Shown one piece after another: positions 1 to 9,470 of a stretch of 64,000 nt of DNA. This stretch comes from Variovorax paradoxus NBRC 15149 (GTDB taxonomy: Bacteria; Pseudomonadota; Gammaproteobacteria; Burkholderiales; Burkholderiaceae_C): assembly GCF_001591365.1 (NCBI RefSeq), contig NZ_BCUT01000001.1, positions 186,001 through 250,000 on the forward strand, written 5' to 3'. The notes beneath the pieces were generated by a model. It saw nothing but the letters and a program-made list of their open reading frames with translations. It did no database searches and was not told the DNA's origin. How positions within the stretch are numbered: position 1 is the first letter of the stretch; each line of letters starts with the position of its first letter. The position numbers and the translations under genes were made by a program.

Positions 1-1146
1 AAGCGCGCCAAGGCCGGCGAACAGGTCTTTGCCGACGGCGTGCTCGAAATCCTGCCCGACGGCTTCGGCTTCCTGCGCAGCCCCGACACCAGCTTCACGG
101 CCAGCACCGACGACATCTACATCTCGCCGAGCCAGGTGCGCCGCTTCAACCTGCACACCGGCGACATGATCGAAGGCGAAGTGCGCACGCCCAAGGACGG
201 CGAGCGCTACTTCGCGCTGACCAAGCTCGACAAGGTCAACGACGGTCCGCCCGAGCAGAACAAGCACAAGGTGATGTTCGAGAACCTGACGCCGCTGTTC
301 CCCAAGGAGCAGATGAAGCTGGAGCGCGACGGCATCAAGAGCGACGAGAACATCACGGGCCGGATCATCGACATCATCGCCCCCATCGGCAAGGGCCAGC
401 GCGCCCTGCTGGTGGCGCCGCCCAAGAGCGGCAAGACGGTGATGATGCAGCACATCGCCCACGCGATCAGCGCCAACTACCCCGAAGTGCACATGATGGT
501 GCTGCTGGTGGACGAGCGGCCCGAAGAAGTGACCGAAATGCAGCGCACCGTGAAGGGCGAGGTCATTGCCTCGACCTTCGACGAGCCCGCTGCGCGCCAC
601 GTGCACGTGGCCGAAATGGTGATCGAGCGCGCCAAGCGCCTGGTCGAGCTCAAGAAGGACGTGGTGATCCTGCTCGACTCGATCACCCGCCTCGCGCGCG
701 CCTACAACAATGTCGTGCCCTCGTCGGGCAAGGTGCTGACCGGCGGCGTCGACTCCAACGCGCTACAGCGCCCCAAGCGCTTCCTGGGCGCCGCGCGCAA
801 CGTCGAGGAAGGCGGCTCGCTGACCATCATCGGCACCGCGCTGATCGACACCGGCAGCCGCATGGACGAAGTGATCTTCGAAGAGTTCAAGGGCACCGGC
901 AACTCCGAAATCCACCTGGACCGCCGCCTGTACGAAAAGCGCGTGTTCCCGTCGATCCAGCTCAACCGCAGCGGCACGCGCCGCGAAGAGCTGCTGCTGG
1001 CGCCCGAGATCCTGCAGAAGACCCGCATCCTGCGCCAGCTCATGTACAACATGGACGAGATCGAGTCGATGGAGCTCATGCTCAAGAACATGAAGGCGAC
1101 GAAAACGAATGTCGAATTCTTCGACATGATGCGTCGCGGAGGCTGA
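1..1146 (+). CDS. rho: Transcription termination factor Rho (5' end outside window)
   Basis: Rho is the hexameric RNA helicase that ends transcription at Rho-dependent sites. The reading frame is open from base 1, so the gene starts upstream; about 381 residues are visible of a usual ~420. The N-terminal RNA-binding cold-shock-like fold is seen as [12 protein letters not shown] and [12 protein letters not shown]. The ATPase core has the Walker A stretch [11 protein letters not shown] and the Walker B region [16 protein letters not shown], and the Q/R loops follow ([20 protein letters not shown]). The C-terminus ([25 protein letters not shown]) is intact and ends at a TGA. Family assignment is essentially certain; only the first residues are missing. 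Confidence 0.98.
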   Translation, partial: KRAKAGEQVFADGVLEILPDGFGFLRSPDTSFTASTDDIYISPSQVRRFNLHTGDMIEGEVRTPKDGERYFALTKLDKVNDGPPEQNKHKVMFENLTPLFPKEQMKLERDGIKSDENITGRIIDIIAPIGKGQRALLVAPPKSGKTVMMQHIAHAISANYPEVHMMVLLVDERPEEVTEMQRTVKGEVIASTFDEPAARHVHVAEMVIERAKRLVELKKDVVILLDSITRLARAYNNVVPSSGKVLTGGVDSNALQRPKRFLGAARNVEEGGSLTIIGTALIDTGSRMDEVIFEEFKGTGNSEIHLDRRLYEKRVFPSIQLNRSGTRREELLLAPEILQKTRILRQLMYNMDEIESMELMLKNMKATKTNVEFFDMMRRGG

Positions 1147-1162
1147 GCACCACGCTCGCCGC

Positions 1163-1198
1163 AAAAGCGCGTTGGCCCTCGGGTCAACGCGCTTTTTT
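1163..1198 (+). terminator. Rho-independent terminator between rho and the convergent oxidoreductase
   Basis: A 12-bp perfect stem (AAAAGCGCGTTG at 1163-1174 with its complement at 1185-1196) closes a 10-nt loop and runs into six T residues. The A tract on the left arm becomes a U tract on the other strand, so it can also serve the convergent gene, whose stop codon lies at 1198-1200. Confidence 0.88.
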
Positions 1199-2271
1199 CA
1201 TGGGCGGTCGATGATGCGGATCGCCCGGCCCTCGGCCGCGCTCTGCTGGCCGATGTCGAGCAGTTCCATCAGCGCGACAGCCTGCTCGGGCGGCACCGGG
1301 TTCGGGCCGTTGCCCAGGATCGCGTCGCGCACCGCGGCGTAGTAGTCGAGGTAGTTGCCGGCCCGCGTGGGCCAGACCCGGCGCTGCGGCTCGCCGCCGT
1401 CGCTGGCGGGCACCACGAGTTCGCCGTCCTGCGGATCGGCGCCCCACCCCGCCATCGGCGGCCGCTGGCCGGCGCGCAGCGCGTCTTCCTGCGGATCGAC
1501 GCCGTGCTTGATGTAGCTGCCGCGCGTGCCATGGACGATGTAGCGCGGCGCGGCATGGGCCGCGAGCGTGGTGGCGTGCAGCACCACGCGCAGCGGTGCA
1601 TGCGGGCCGCTTTCGTAGCGCAGCACGGCGTGGAAATAGTCCTCGACCTGCGCGCCGTCGCGCAAGGCCGCGGTGTCGAGCTGCAGCGTGTCGGGCCTTC
1701 CGAACAGCTGGACCGCCTGGTCGACCAGATGAGCGCCCAGGTCGACCCAAAGGCCCGCGCCCGGCACTTTCTGCTCGCGCCAGCGGTCGCGCACCTCGGG
1801 GCGAAAGCGGTCGAAATGCGATTCCAGGTACACCAGCCGGCCGAGTTCTCCGCTCGCCAGCAGGTCCTTGAGCGTGAGGTAGTCGGCGTCGAAACGCCGG
1901 TTCTGATAGACCGCCAGCACACGATTGTTGCGCCGAGCCAACAATTCGAGCTCCCTGGCTTCGGCCACGTCGAGCGTGAACGGCTTGTCCACCACCACAT
2001 GCTTGCCGGCCTCCAGGGCCGCCTTGGCCACGGGATGGTGCTGGGCGTTGGGGGTGGCCACCACCACCAAGTCGATGTCCGGCCGGCCCACGAGCGCGGC
2101 CGCATCGGGCACCACGGCCACGCCAGGCCAGTCGGCGTGGACCTTGTGCGGGCGGGAGCTTGCCACGGCCGCCAGTTCGAGCCCGGGCACGGCCGAAAGC
2201 ACCGGCGCATGGAAGGTCTGGCCGGCAAAGCCATAGCCGACGAGGCCGGCGCGCAGGGTTCTGGAGGTCAT
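1198..2271 (-). CDS. Gfo/Idh/MocA-family NAD(P)-dependent oxidoreductase
   Basis: Predicted soluble sugar or inositol-type dehydrogenase of 357 residues, the normal length for the family. The N-terminal Rossmann fold shows GLVGYGFAGQTFHAP near residue 10, followed by VVVATPNAQHHPVAKAALEAGKHVVVDKPF, the family's EKP-type motif in its DKP form. The C-terminal half carries YQNRRFDADYLTL and LESHFDRFRP, typical of the YdgJ-like branch, and GLWVDLGAHLVDQ with the usual catalytic-region histidine. It stands alone between rho and rpmE2, so the substrate cannot be told from context. The ATG at 2271 gives the full Rossmann motif at the expected distance. Confidence 0.88.
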   Translation of the reverse strand: MTSRTLRAGLVGYGFAGQTFHAPVLSAVPGLELAAVASSRPHKVHADWPGVAVVPDAAALVGRPDIDLVVVATPNAQHHPVAKAALEAGKHVVVDKPFTLDVAEARELELLARRNNRVLAVYQNRRFDADYLTLKDLLASGELGRLVYLESHFDRFRPEVRDRWREQKVPGAGLWVDLGAHLVDQAVQLFGRPDTLQLDTAALRDGAQVEDYFHAVLRYESGPHAPLRVVLHATTLAAHAAPRYIVHGTRGSYIKHGVDPQEDALRAGQRPPMAGWGADPQDGELVVPASDGGEPQRRVWPTRAGNYLDYYAAVRDAILGNGPNPVPPEQAVALMELLDIGQQSAAEGRAIRIIDRP

Positions 2272-2430
2272 CTGGAGGGCCGTCCTTCGCTCAAATCAGG
2301 ACAGTATGCGATAATCGCCGGCTCCGCGAAAAGTGCAGCCGGGCGTCTTGCCCTGCGAATTCCCTCCTGGGAACGGCTTGCCCCTCTTGGGCACGCTTGT
2401 GGCTCTCGCATCGACCCCAAAGGAAAGACC

Positions 2431-2700
2431 ATGGCAAAAGAAGGCATCCACCCGAACTACCGCGAAATCCTGTTCGTCGACATGTCGAACGGCTTCAAGT
2501 TCGTGACCCGTTCGTGCGCGAACACCAAGGAAATGGGCAAAACCGACGACGGCCGCGAGCTGCCGCTGTTCAAGCTCGACACCACGAGCGAATCGCATCC
2601 GTTCTACACGGGCACGCAAAAGTCGGTCGACAACATGGGCGGTCGCGTCGAGAAGTTCCGCAACCGCTTCGGCAAGACCACCGGCGCTGCTTCCAAGTAA
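2431..2700 (+). CDS. rpmE2: 50S ribosomal protein L31, type B (zinc-independent)
   Basis: An 89-residue ribosomal protein beginning MAKEGIHPNYREILFVDMSN, with the diagnostic SHPFYTGTQK and GRVEKFRNRFG motifs of L31. There is one cysteine (RSCANT) and no CxxC pair, which places it in the zinc-free type B group. AGGAAAG sits 4-10 bases before the ATG. Longer upstream in-frame extensions are not typical of L31 and are rejected. In many bacteria the type B form replaces type A when zinc is scarce; no Zur site was recognised here, so it may simply be the only L31. Confidence 0.96.
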   Translation: MAKEGIHPNYREILFVDMSNGFKFVTRSCANTKEMGKTDDGRELPLFKLDTTSESHPFYTGTQKSVDNMGGRVEKFRNRFGKTTGAASK

Positions 2701-2720
2701 AGCACGCGCTTTCGCATCGA

Positions 2721-2753
2721 GGGCAGCCCGGTTTACCGCGCTGCCCTTTTTTT
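2721..2753 (+). terminator. Rho-independent terminator of rpmE2
   Basis: GGGCAGC at 2721-2727 pairs with GCTGCCC at 2740-2746 and is followed by seven T residues. It lies 20 bases after the rpmE2 stop. Confidence 0.85.
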
Positions 2754-2784
2754 CTTTCCCAAGACCGACGTTCATTCCCACCCT

Positions 2785-4512
2785 GTGAATCAGCCCACTC
2801 CCGCGATCGTTGCCCAGAGCGCCGTGCGCCGGCTGCCGCGCCTGGCACTGCTGCTGCTGTGCGCCGCCTACCTGCTGCCGGGCCTGGTGGGGCGCGGCCC
2901 CTGGAAAAGCGCCGACATCACCTCCTTCGGCTACATGGCCGAACTGGCGCGCAACACCGAAGGCATCTCCCGCTGGTTCGATCCCCTGCTGCTGGGCCTG
3001 CGCCCTGAAACGCCGGCGCTGCTTCCCTACTGGATCGGCGCCTGGGCCATCAAGATCGCGCCCTCCTGGGTGAACCCCGACCTGGCGGTGCGCATCGTCT
3101 TTGCGCTGCTGCTCTGGGGCACCTTCACCGCCACCTGGTACGCGGTCTACTACCTCGCGCGCACCTCGCGGGCCCAGCCGGTGGCGTTCGCCTTCGGCGG
3201 CGAGGCGCGGCCCACCGACTACGCCCGCGCCATTGCCGACGGCGGCCTGCTGGCGCTGATCGCCTGCCTGGGCCTCGCCCAGCTGGGCCATGAAACCACG
3301 CCGGCGCTGGCACAGCTGTATTTCGCGTCGCATCTGTTCTATGGCGTGGCGGCACTGCCCTACCGGCGCACCGGACCGGTCATCGCACTGCTGGTCGGCA
3401 CCATCGGCATGACCCTGAGCGGCGGTCCCACGGTCGGCCTCGCGCTGGCGGTGGGCAGCGCGCTATTCATCGCCTACGAGCGGCGCACCGCCAGCGCCGA
3501 TTCCGACGAAAGCCCCGGCTACACCCGCGGTGCGCTCGCCACGATGAGCGCGGTGGCGCTGGTGGCCGCGGCATTGGCGCTCGGGCTGGGCCTGCTGCAA
3601 TGGAAGATCCAGCTGCCGGGCCATCATCCGAGCAGCACCTCGGTGCTGGGCGACGTGCGCAGCCAGGCCAAGCTGCTGGTGTGGTTCACCTGGCCGGTCT
3701 GGCCGCTCGCGATCTGGACGCTGTGGCGCTGGCGCCGCCAGCTCACCGCGCGCCATGTGGCGCTGCCGTTCTGGTTTGCGCTGGTGCCGCTGGCCGCGAC
3801 CTGGACCACCGACTATTCCGACCGCTCGCTGCTGCTGGCGCTGCCCGCACTCGCGACGCTGGCCGCCTTTGCCCTGCCGACCTTCCGGCGCAGCGCGGCG
3901 GCGCTGATCGACTGGTTCAACGTGCTGTTCTTCAGCGGACTGGCCGTGCTCGGATGGATCTACTGGATCGCGATGCAGACCGGCGTGCCGACCAAGCCGG
4001 CCGCCAGCGTGGCACGGCTGGTGCCCGGGTTCGTGCCAGGGTTCTCGCCCACCGCATTCGCGCTGGCGCTGGCCGCCACCATCACCTGGTGCTGGGTGGT
4101 GCGCTGGCGCACCGGGCGCCACCGCGCGGCGCTCTGGAAAACGCTGGTGCTGCCGGCCGGCGGCACCGCTCTGTGCTGGATGCTGCTGATGACGCTGTGG
4201 CTGCCTCCGATCGACTACGCGCGCAGCTACGCGCCTCAGGTGCGGGCGGTGGCCGAGCGGGTCGGGCAGCCGAGCTGCATCGCCGAGCTTGCGCTGAGCC
4301 GCGCGCACATTGCGGCGCTGCGGCATCACGGCCAGTTCAACCTGCAGCCGCTGCTGCTCGGCACCGATTGCCCCTGGCTGCTGGTCAGCCCCGAAACCAT
4401 CGAGCGGCTGCACACCATCATCCGCCTGGAGCACTGGCGTTTCAGCGGCACGCTGCGGCGGCCCAGTAGCGCGAGCGACGACCTGCTGCTCTACCAGAAG
4501 ATTGCGCCCTAG
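2785..4512 (+). CDS. Polytopic inner-membrane protein, possibly ArnT/GT39-like glycosyltransferase
   Basis: A 575-residue membrane protein with roughly ten hydrophobic stretches, starting with a segment at residues 18-35 (LPRLALLLLCAAYLLPGLVG). The first exported loop holds GRGPWKSADITSFGYMAELARN, reminiscent of the first periplasmic loop of GT-C enzymes such as ArnT, although the classical paired acidic residues are not obvious. After the last membrane segment comes a soluble tail of about 110 residues (RAVAERVGQPSCIAELALSRAHIAALRHHGQFN) with a further cysteine. The GTG at 2785 is chosen because it precedes the first membrane segment. The stop lies 3 bases before the GTG of the MATE gene, so the two are probably co-transcribed. 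Substrate unknown; the glycosyltransferase reading is inference. Confidence 0.6.
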   Translation: MNQPTPAIVAQSAVRRLPRLALLLLCAAYLLPGLVGRGPWKSADITSFGYMAELARNTEGISRWFDPLLLGLRPETPALLPYWIGAWAIKIAPSWVNPDLAVRIVFALLLWGTFTATWYAVYYLARTSRAQPVAFAFGGEARPTDYARAIADGGLLALIACLGLAQLGHETTPALAQLYFASHLFYGVAALPYRRTGPVIALLVGTIGMTLSGGPTVGLALAVGSALFIAYERRTASADSDESPGYTRGALATMSAVALVAAALALGLGLLQWKIQLPGHHPSSTSVLGDVRSQAKLLVWFTWPVWPLAIWTLWRWRRQLTARHVALPFWFALVPLAATWTTDYSDRSLLLALPALATLAAFALPTFRRSAAALIDWFNVLFFSGLAVLGWIYWIAMQTGVPTKPAASVARLVPGFVPGFSPTAFALALAATITWCWVVRWRTGRHRAALWKTLVLPAGGTALCWMLLMTLWLPPIDYARSYAPQVRAVAERVGQPSCIAELALSRAHIAALRHHGQFNLQPLLLGTDCPWLLVSPETIERLHTIIRLEHWRFSGTLRRPSSASDDLLLYQKIAP

Positions 4513-4515
4513 CAA

Positions 4516-5859
4516 GTGAGCGGCGAACGAGGCCTGATTGCGCGGCACGCCGGCACGGTGCTGGTGGGCCAGCTGGCCGTGATGGCGTTCGGCGTGACCG
4601 ACACCATCGTGGCCGGCCGCTATTCCGAGAACGCGCTGGCCGCGCTGTCGGTGGGCGCGGCCGTCTTCATCAGCGTGTTCGTCTCGCTGATGGGCGTGCT
4701 GCAGGCGCTGCTGCCGGTCTGGGCGGAGCTGCACGGCGCGGACCGCAGAAGCGAAGTCGGCCGCTCCGTGCGGCAGTCGCTCTACCTGGCTGCCATCGCG
4801 ATTGCCGTCGGCATGGCCGTGCTGCTGCTGCCGGGCGCGGTGCTGCGCTGGACCCAGGTGCCGCCCGCGATGCGCGGCGAAGTGGAAACCTATCTGGGGG
4901 TGCTCGCCTTCGCATTGCCGCCGGCCCTGCTGTTCCGCCTGTTCAGCACCCTGAACCAGAGCCTGGGCAAGCCGCAGGTGGTGACCTGGCTCCAGCTGGG
5001 CTCGCTGTGCGTGAAGCTGCCGCTGTCGATCTGGTTCGCCTTCGGCGGCGCGGGCCTGCCGGCCATGGGCCTGGTGGGCTGCGCCTGGGCCACGCTGTGC
5101 GTGAACTGGGCCATGCTGGCCTGCGCCGTGTGGCTGCTGCGCAGCAGCGCCTTCTACCGCGACTACCGGCTCTGGGAACGCATCGAAGCGCCCGACTGGC
5201 GGCAGATCCGCCAGTTCGCGAGCCTGGGCATTCCCGGCGGCCTGGCCGTGCTGGTGGAAGTGACCTCGTTCACCCTGATGGCGCTGTTCATTGCGCGCCT
5301 GGGCACCGCCGCCGCCGCCGCGCACCAGATCGCCTCGAACCTGCTGGCGGTGGCCTACATGGTGCCGCTCTCGCTGGCCATTGCCACCAGCGCGCGCGTG
5401 AGCTTCTGGCTCGGCGCCGGAAAGGCCGCCAAGGCCCGCCGCGCCTGCCGCCTGGGCTTCGAGCTCACTGCCCTTTGCGCGCTGTTCTTCGCGGGCGCCA
5501 TGGTGGCGCTGCGCTTCAGGCTGGCCCACGTGTATTCCGACAATCCGGCCGTCATCGCAGTGGCCGCGGCGCTGCTGCTGGTGGTGGCGGCCTATCACTT
5601 TGCCGATGCGCTGCAGACGCTGTGCGTGTTCGTGCTGCGCAGCTACCGCGTCACGCTGGTGCCGCTGGTGGTCTATTGCACGCTGCTCTGGGGAGTGGGC
5701 CTGGGCGGCAGCTACCTGCTGGCCTACCGCGGGCTGGGGCCCTGGCCCGCCATGCAGTCGCCGCTGGCGTTCTGGCTCATGAGCGCCGGAGCGCTCGCGC
5801 TCACGGCCTTGCTGTTCGGAGCGCTGCTGCGCTGGACGATGCGCCGCTCACTTCGCTAG
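4516..5859 (+). CDS. MATE-family multidrug/metabolite exporter
   Basis: A 447-residue inner-membrane antiporter of the MATE (NorM/DinF) family. The N-terminal half shows RHAGTVLVGQLAVMAFGVTDTIVAGRYSENALAALSVGAAV, the family's first two helices with the conserved G-x-x-D and ALAA patterns. The second half repeats the fold (FASLGIPGGLAVLVEVTSFTLMALFIARLG...HQIASNLLAVAYMVPLSLAIATSARVS). About twelve membrane segments fit the usual 440-480 residue length. The GTG at 4516 follows the previous stop by 3 bases, implying translational coupling. Its 3' end overlaps the convergent phoR by 12 bases. The cargo is unknown. Confidence 0.9.
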   Translation: MSGERGLIARHAGTVLVGQLAVMAFGVTDTIVAGRYSENALAALSVGAAVFISVFVSLMGVLQALLPVWAELHGADRRSEVGRSVRQSLYLAAIAIAVGMAVLLLPGAVLRWTQVPPAMRGEVETYLGVLAFALPPALLFRLFSTLNQSLGKPQVVTWLQLGSLCVKLPLSIWFAFGGAGLPAMGLVGCAWATLCVNWAMLACAVWLLRSSAFYRDYRLWERIEAPDWRQIRQFASLGIPGGLAVLVEVTSFTLMALFIARLGTAAAAAHQIASNLLAVAYMVPLSLAIATSARVSFWLGAGKAAKARRACRLGFELTALCALFFAGAMVALRFRLAHVYSDNPAVIAVAAALLLVVAAYHFADALQTLCVFVLRSYRVTLVPLVVYCTLLWGVGLGGSYLLAYRGLGPWPAMQSPLAFWLMSAGALALTALLFGALLRWTMRRSLR

Positions 5860-7185
5860 CAGCCGCGCTTCCCGCACGCGGGTTGCCGGGAACACCAGCG
5901 CGAAACGCGAGCCCTTGCCCACCGTGCTCTGGATCCGCAGTTCGGCGCCATGCCGCTGCGCGATGTGCTTCACGATGGCCAGGCCCAGGCCGGTGCCACC
6001 GGTTTCGCGCGAGCGGCTGCGGTCGATGCGGTAGAAGCGTTCGGTCAGGCGCGGGATGTGCTCGGCAGCAATGCCGGGGCCGGTGTCGCGCACCGCGTAT
6101 TCGCCGCGCCCGTCGGGCAGCAGCCGCCAGCTCACCGCGACCTCGCCGCCGCCGGGCGTGTAGCGGATGGCGTTGCTCAGCAGGTTCGACATGGCGCTTT
6201 GCAGCTCTGTCGGGGCGCCCGAGATTTCAGATTCGGCCTCGATCGCGAAGGAAAGGCGATGCCCCTGCGGCGCGAGCCGGCCCGACAGCCCCCGTCCCTC
6301 GTCTTCGCACTGGGCGAGCAGCGCACGGATGCGGATCCACTGGTTGCCCGATGGCGCCGCACTGCCCTCGAGCCGCGACAGCGTCAGCAGGTCGTTGACC
6401 AGGGTTTCCATGCGATGCGACTGCTGGCTCATGAGCGAGAGGTAGCGCGCGCGCTCGTCCGCATCGAGCGGCAGGTTCTGCAGCGTTTCCACAAAGCCCG
6501 CCAGCACGGTGAGCGGCGTGCGGATCTCGTGCGACACGTTGGCGACGAAGTCGCGCCGCATGGCTTCGGCCTGCTCGACCGCCGTGATGTCGCGCGTCAG
6601 CAGCATGCGGCGGTTGCCCGCATAGGGATGCACCTGCACCGACAGGCGCACCGGATGGCTGCGCTGGTGCCCCTGCCCGGGGCCTGAGGCATCGATGACC
6701 ACATCGCGGCTGTAGTTCCACGAGGCCAGGTAGGCCACGAAGGCCGGGTCGCGGACCAGGTTCGCAAGATGCTGCAGCAGATCCCGCTCGGCATCGATGC
6801 CGAACTGGCCGGCTGCCGTCTGGTTGCACCACTCGATGCGGCCCTGCTCGTCGAGCAGGATCACGCCGTTGGGAGAGGCCTGGATGGCGGCCAGGAATTC
6901 CTGCAGGCGGTCTTCGGCCTGGCGGGTCTGCTGTTCGCGGTCGCGCAGCAGCTTGCGGATGCGCTCCGCGAGCTCGCCCCACACGCCGGCGCCGCGCGTC
7001 GGCAGGCCCGCCGCGTTGTTGCGAAGCACCTTGAGCAGGCGCTCGGCCCGCCAGGCGTCGAGCGCGAGCCACAGCACCGCGCCCAGCCAGGCGCCCAGCC
7101 ATCCGAACTTCCAGCCGAAAATGGCTGCAGCGCCCACTCCCATTACGAGGGACGCTATTAGAAAAGTAGCAATACGGAAAGGCAT
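5848..7185 (-). CDS. phoR: Phosphate regulon sensor histidine kinase PhoR
   Basis: The membrane-bound sensor kinase that phosphorylates PhoB under phosphate limitation, working through contact with PhoU and the Pst transporter. Of 445 residues, 1-45 hold two membrane segments (FRIATFLIASLVMGVGAAAIFG and WLGAWLGAVLWLALDAW). A PAS domain spans about 90-200 (ASPNGVILLDEQGRIEWCN). The H-box is DFVANVSHEIRTPLT with His219. The N box LQSAMSNLLSNAIRYTPGGG, G1 VRDTGPGIA and G2 GTGLGLAIVKHIA are complete, so the kinase should be active. It is last in the pst-phoU-phoB-phoR run, 44 bases after phoB. Confidence 0.96.
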   Translation of the reverse strand: MPFRIATFLIASLVMGVGAAAIFGWKFGWLGAWLGAVLWLALDAWRAERLLKVLRNNAAGLPTRGAGVWGELAERIRKLLRDREQQTRQAEDRLQEFLAAIQASPNGVILLDEQGRIEWCNQTAAGQFGIDAERDLLQHLANLVRDPAFVAYLASWNYSRDVVIDASGPGQGHQRSHPVRLSVQVHPYAGNRRMLLTRDITAVEQAEAMRRDFVANVSHEIRTPLTVLAGFVETLQNLPLDADERARYLSLMSQQSHRMETLVNDLLTLSRLEGSAAPSGNQWIRIRALLAQCEDEGRGLSGRLAPQGHRLSFAIEAESEISGAPTELQSAMSNLLSNAIRYTPGGGEVAVSWRLLPDGRGEYAVRDTGPGIAAEHIPRLTERFYRIDRSRSRETGGTGLGLAIVKHIAQRHGAELRIQSTVGKGSRFALVFPATRVREARLLAK

Positions 7186-7229
7186 GGCGGGCGATTATCC
7201 GCGCCCGCGGCCCGTGAAAGCAGCGGGGC

Positions 7230-7922
7230 TCAAACCGTGACTTGGGCCGTCAGGCGGTAACCCGCGCCGCGCACCGTCTCGACCATCGGCGAGGCGGCGC
7301 CCAGCGATTCGCGCAGGCGCTTGACGTGCACGTCGACCGTGCGTTCCTCGATGTAGACGTGGTCGCCCCAGACCTTGTCGAGCAGTTGCGCCCGGCTGTG
7401 CACGCGCTCGGCGTGCTGCATCAGGTAGGCCAGCAGCTTGAACTCGGTCGGCCCCACCTTGAGCGCATTGCCCTGCCAGGTGACGCGGTGCGTGGCGGTG
7501 TCGAGCGCGAGCTCGCCGATCTCCACGCGCTCGGTCACCACCTCGGGCGCGCGGCGGCGCAGCACGGCGCGGATGCGCGCGAGCATTTCCTGGGTGGAGA
7601 ACGGCTTGGTGATGTAGTCGTCGGCGCCCGCATCGAGGCCGGCCACCTTGTCGGGCTCGTCGCCGCGCGCGGTGAGCATCAGGATCGGGATGGCCTTGGT
7701 GCGCGGGTCCTTGCGCCACTGGCGCGCGAGTTGCAGGCCGCTCTGTCCGGGCAGCATCCAGTCGAGCAGGATCAGGTCCGGCAGGAAGGCGTCGATCTCG
7801 CGTTGCGCTGCCGCGCCGTCTTCCGACCAGATCGGCTCGAAGCCGTTGTGGCGCAGGTTGACGGCGATCAGCTCGGCGATCGAGGACTCGTCTTCGACGA
7901 TCAGGACTCGGGGTTTCTTCAT
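7230..7922 (-). CDS. phoB: Phosphate regulon response regulator PhoB
   Basis: An OmpR-class response regulator of 230 residues. The receiver domain shows the acidic pair E10/D11 (VLIVEDESS), the phosphoacceptor Asp54 in LILLDWMLPGQSG, Thr in MLTARGDE and the conserved Lys in YITKPFST. The winged-helix domain (about 130-230) contains VGPTEFKLLAYLMQHAERVHSRAQLLDKVWGDHVYIEERTVDVHVKRLR, the PhoB-type recognition helix that binds 11-bp spaced TGTCA repeats. Such repeats are present before pstS, ppx and ppk in this window. It sits between phoU and phoR with short gaps. Confidence 0.97.
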   Translation of the reverse strand: MKKPRVLIVEDESSIAELIAVNLRHNGFEPIWSEDGAAAQREIDAFLPDLILLDWMLPGQSGLQLARQWRKDPRTKAIPILMLTARGDEPDKVAGLDAGADDYITKPFSTQEMLARIRAVLRRRAPEVVTERVEIGELALDTATHRVTWQGNALKVGPTEFKLLAYLMQHAERVHSRAQLLDKVWGDHVYIEERTVDVHVKRLRESLGAASPMVETVRGAGYRLTAQVTV

Positions 7923-7952
7923 GCTTTCTTTGGGAGACTTGCGCTCGCTCTG

Positions 7953-8654
7953 TTACTGCAGCGCCGATTCGATCTCTTGCATCGAAGTGTGCCGCACATC
8001 GGCGCCCTTGACGATGTAGATGATGAACTCGGCGATGTTCTTGGCGTGGTCGCCGATGCGTTCGATGGCCTTGGCCAGGAACAGCAGGTCGAGGCTGGCC
8101 GAGATCGTGCGCGGGTCTTCCATCATGTAGGTGACCAGCTTGCGCACGAAGCCGTCGAACTCCTTGTCGATCAGGTCGTCGTCCTTCAGGATCGACAGCG
8201 CCGCGGCCGTGTCCAGCCGAGCGAACGCGTCCAGCGCGGTACGCAGCAGGCCCGAGGCCAGGTCGGCCGCGATGCGCAGCTCGTTCGAGGGCAGCGCGCG
8301 GGCCGAGCCGCTCTCGATGATCGACTTGACCATGCGCGCGATCTTGTTGGCCTCGTCGCCCACGCGCTCCAGGTTGGCCGTGGTCTTGGAGATGGCGATC
8401 AAGAGGCGCAGGTCGCGCGCCGTCGGCTGGCGCCGCGCGATGATCGACGACAGCTCGCGGTCGATCTCGATCTCCATCGCATTGACGCGCGTCTCGGTTT
8501 CCATCACGCGGTCGGCAGCGTCGGGGTCGAACTGCAAGAGCGCATACACCGCCTGGTGGATCTGCGCCTCGACCATGCCGCCGAGCTCCATCACGCGCGA
8601 CGAGACGCCGTTGAGTTCGCTGTCGAACTGGCTGGAGAGATGTTTTTCAGTCAT
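7953..8654 (-). CDS. phoU: Phosphate transport regulator PhoU
   Basis: PhoU (233 residues) is the cytoplasmic adaptor that links PstB to PhoR and keeps the regulon off when phosphate is plentiful. It consists of two similar three-helix bundles. The metal-binding signature E-x-x-x-D appears in each half: TNLERVGDEANKIARMVK and KAIERIGDHAKNIAEFIIY. The start MTEKHLSSQFDSELNGVSSRVMELGGMVE is standard. It follows pstB by 16 bases and precedes phoB by 30, the classical operon order. Confidence 0.97.
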   Translation of the reverse strand: MTEKHLSSQFDSELNGVSSRVMELGGMVEAQIHQAVYALLQFDPDAADRVMETETRVNAMEIEIDRELSSIIARRQPTARDLRLLIAISKTTANLERVGDEANKIARMVKSIIESGSARALPSNELRIAADLASGLLRTALDAFARLDTAAALSILKDDDLIDKEFDGFVRKLVTYMMEDPRTISASLDLLFLAKAIERIGDHAKNIAEFIIYIVKGADVRHTSMQEIESALQ

Positions 8655-8670
8655 GTGTGCCTCCTTGGCA

Positions 8671-9450
8671 TCAGCCGAAACGGCCGGTAATGTAGTCCTC
8701 GGTCTCCTTGCGCTGCGGCTTGAAGAACATCTGTTCCGTCGCGCCGAACTCGATCAGGTCGCCCAGGTACATGTAGGCGGTGTAGTCGCTGCAGCGTGCA
8801 GCCTGCTGCATGTTGTGCGTCACGATGACCACGGTGTACTCGTTTTTCAGCTCGGCGATCAACTCTTCGATCTTTGCCGTGGAGATCGGGTCGAGCGCGG
8901 AGCAGGGTTCGTCGAGCAGCAGCACCTCGGGCTTGATGGCAATGCCGCGTGCAATGCACAGGCGCTGCTGCTGGCCGCCCGAGAGGCCCGAGCCGCTTTG
9001 CTGCAGCTTGTCGCGCACTTCGGTCCAGAGAGCGGCCTTCTTGAGCGCCCATTCCACGCGGTCGTCCATTTCGCTCGCGCTCAGGTTCTCGAACAGCTTC
9101 ACGCCGAAGGCGATGTTGTCGTAGATCGACATCGGGAACGGCGTGGGCTTCTGGAACACCATGCCGACCTTGGCGCGGATCAGCGCCACGTCCTGCTTGG
9201 AGGTGAGCAGGTTCTCGCCGTCCAGCGCGATGGTGCCCTCGGCGCGCTGCTCGGGGTAGAGCTCGAACATGCGGTTGAAGGTGCGCAGCAGCGTCGACTT
9301 GCCGCAGCCCGACGGGCCGATGAAGGCCGTCACCTTGTTTTCGGGGATCTCGAGGTTGATGCCCTTGAGCGCATGGAACTTGCCATAGTAGAAGTTCAGG
9401 TCCTTGACCGAGATCTTCGAGCGCGACGGTTGTGCGGCGATGTTTGGCAT
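8671..9450 (-). CDS. pstB: Phosphate ABC transporter ATP-binding protein PstB
   Basis: The 259-residue ATPase of the high-affinity phosphate importer. Walker A is [16 protein letters not shown], the Q-loop [14 protein letters not shown] is the PstB signature, the ABC signature is [14 protein letters not shown], Walker B is [13 protein letters not shown] and the switch His lies in [12 protein letters not shown]. The ATG at 9450 ([23 protein letters not shown]) is chosen because it puts the A-loop tyrosines at the expected position; the frame stays open far upstream only as an overlap with pstA sequence. It starts 20 bases after pstA ends. Confidence 0.97.
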   Translation of the reverse strand: MPNIAAQPSRSKISVKDLNFYYGKFHALKGINLEIPENKVTAFIGPSGCGKSTLLRTFNRMFELYPEQRAEGTIALDGENLLTSKQDVALIRAKVGMVFQKPTPFPMSIYDNIAFGVKLFENLSASEMDDRVEWALKKAALWTEVRDKLQQSGSGLSGGQQQRLCIARGIAIKPEVLLLDEPCSALDPISTAKIEELIAELKNEYTVVIVTHNMQQAARCSDYTAYMYLGDLIEFGATEQMFFKPQRKETEDYITGRFG

Positions 9451-9470
9451 GGTTGCTACTTCTTCTTGAA

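Noticed and set aside
3463-5598. 711-codon minus-strand frame
   Set aside because: Gln/His/Arg-rich shadow of the membrane protein and MATE genes, which both have clear family features.
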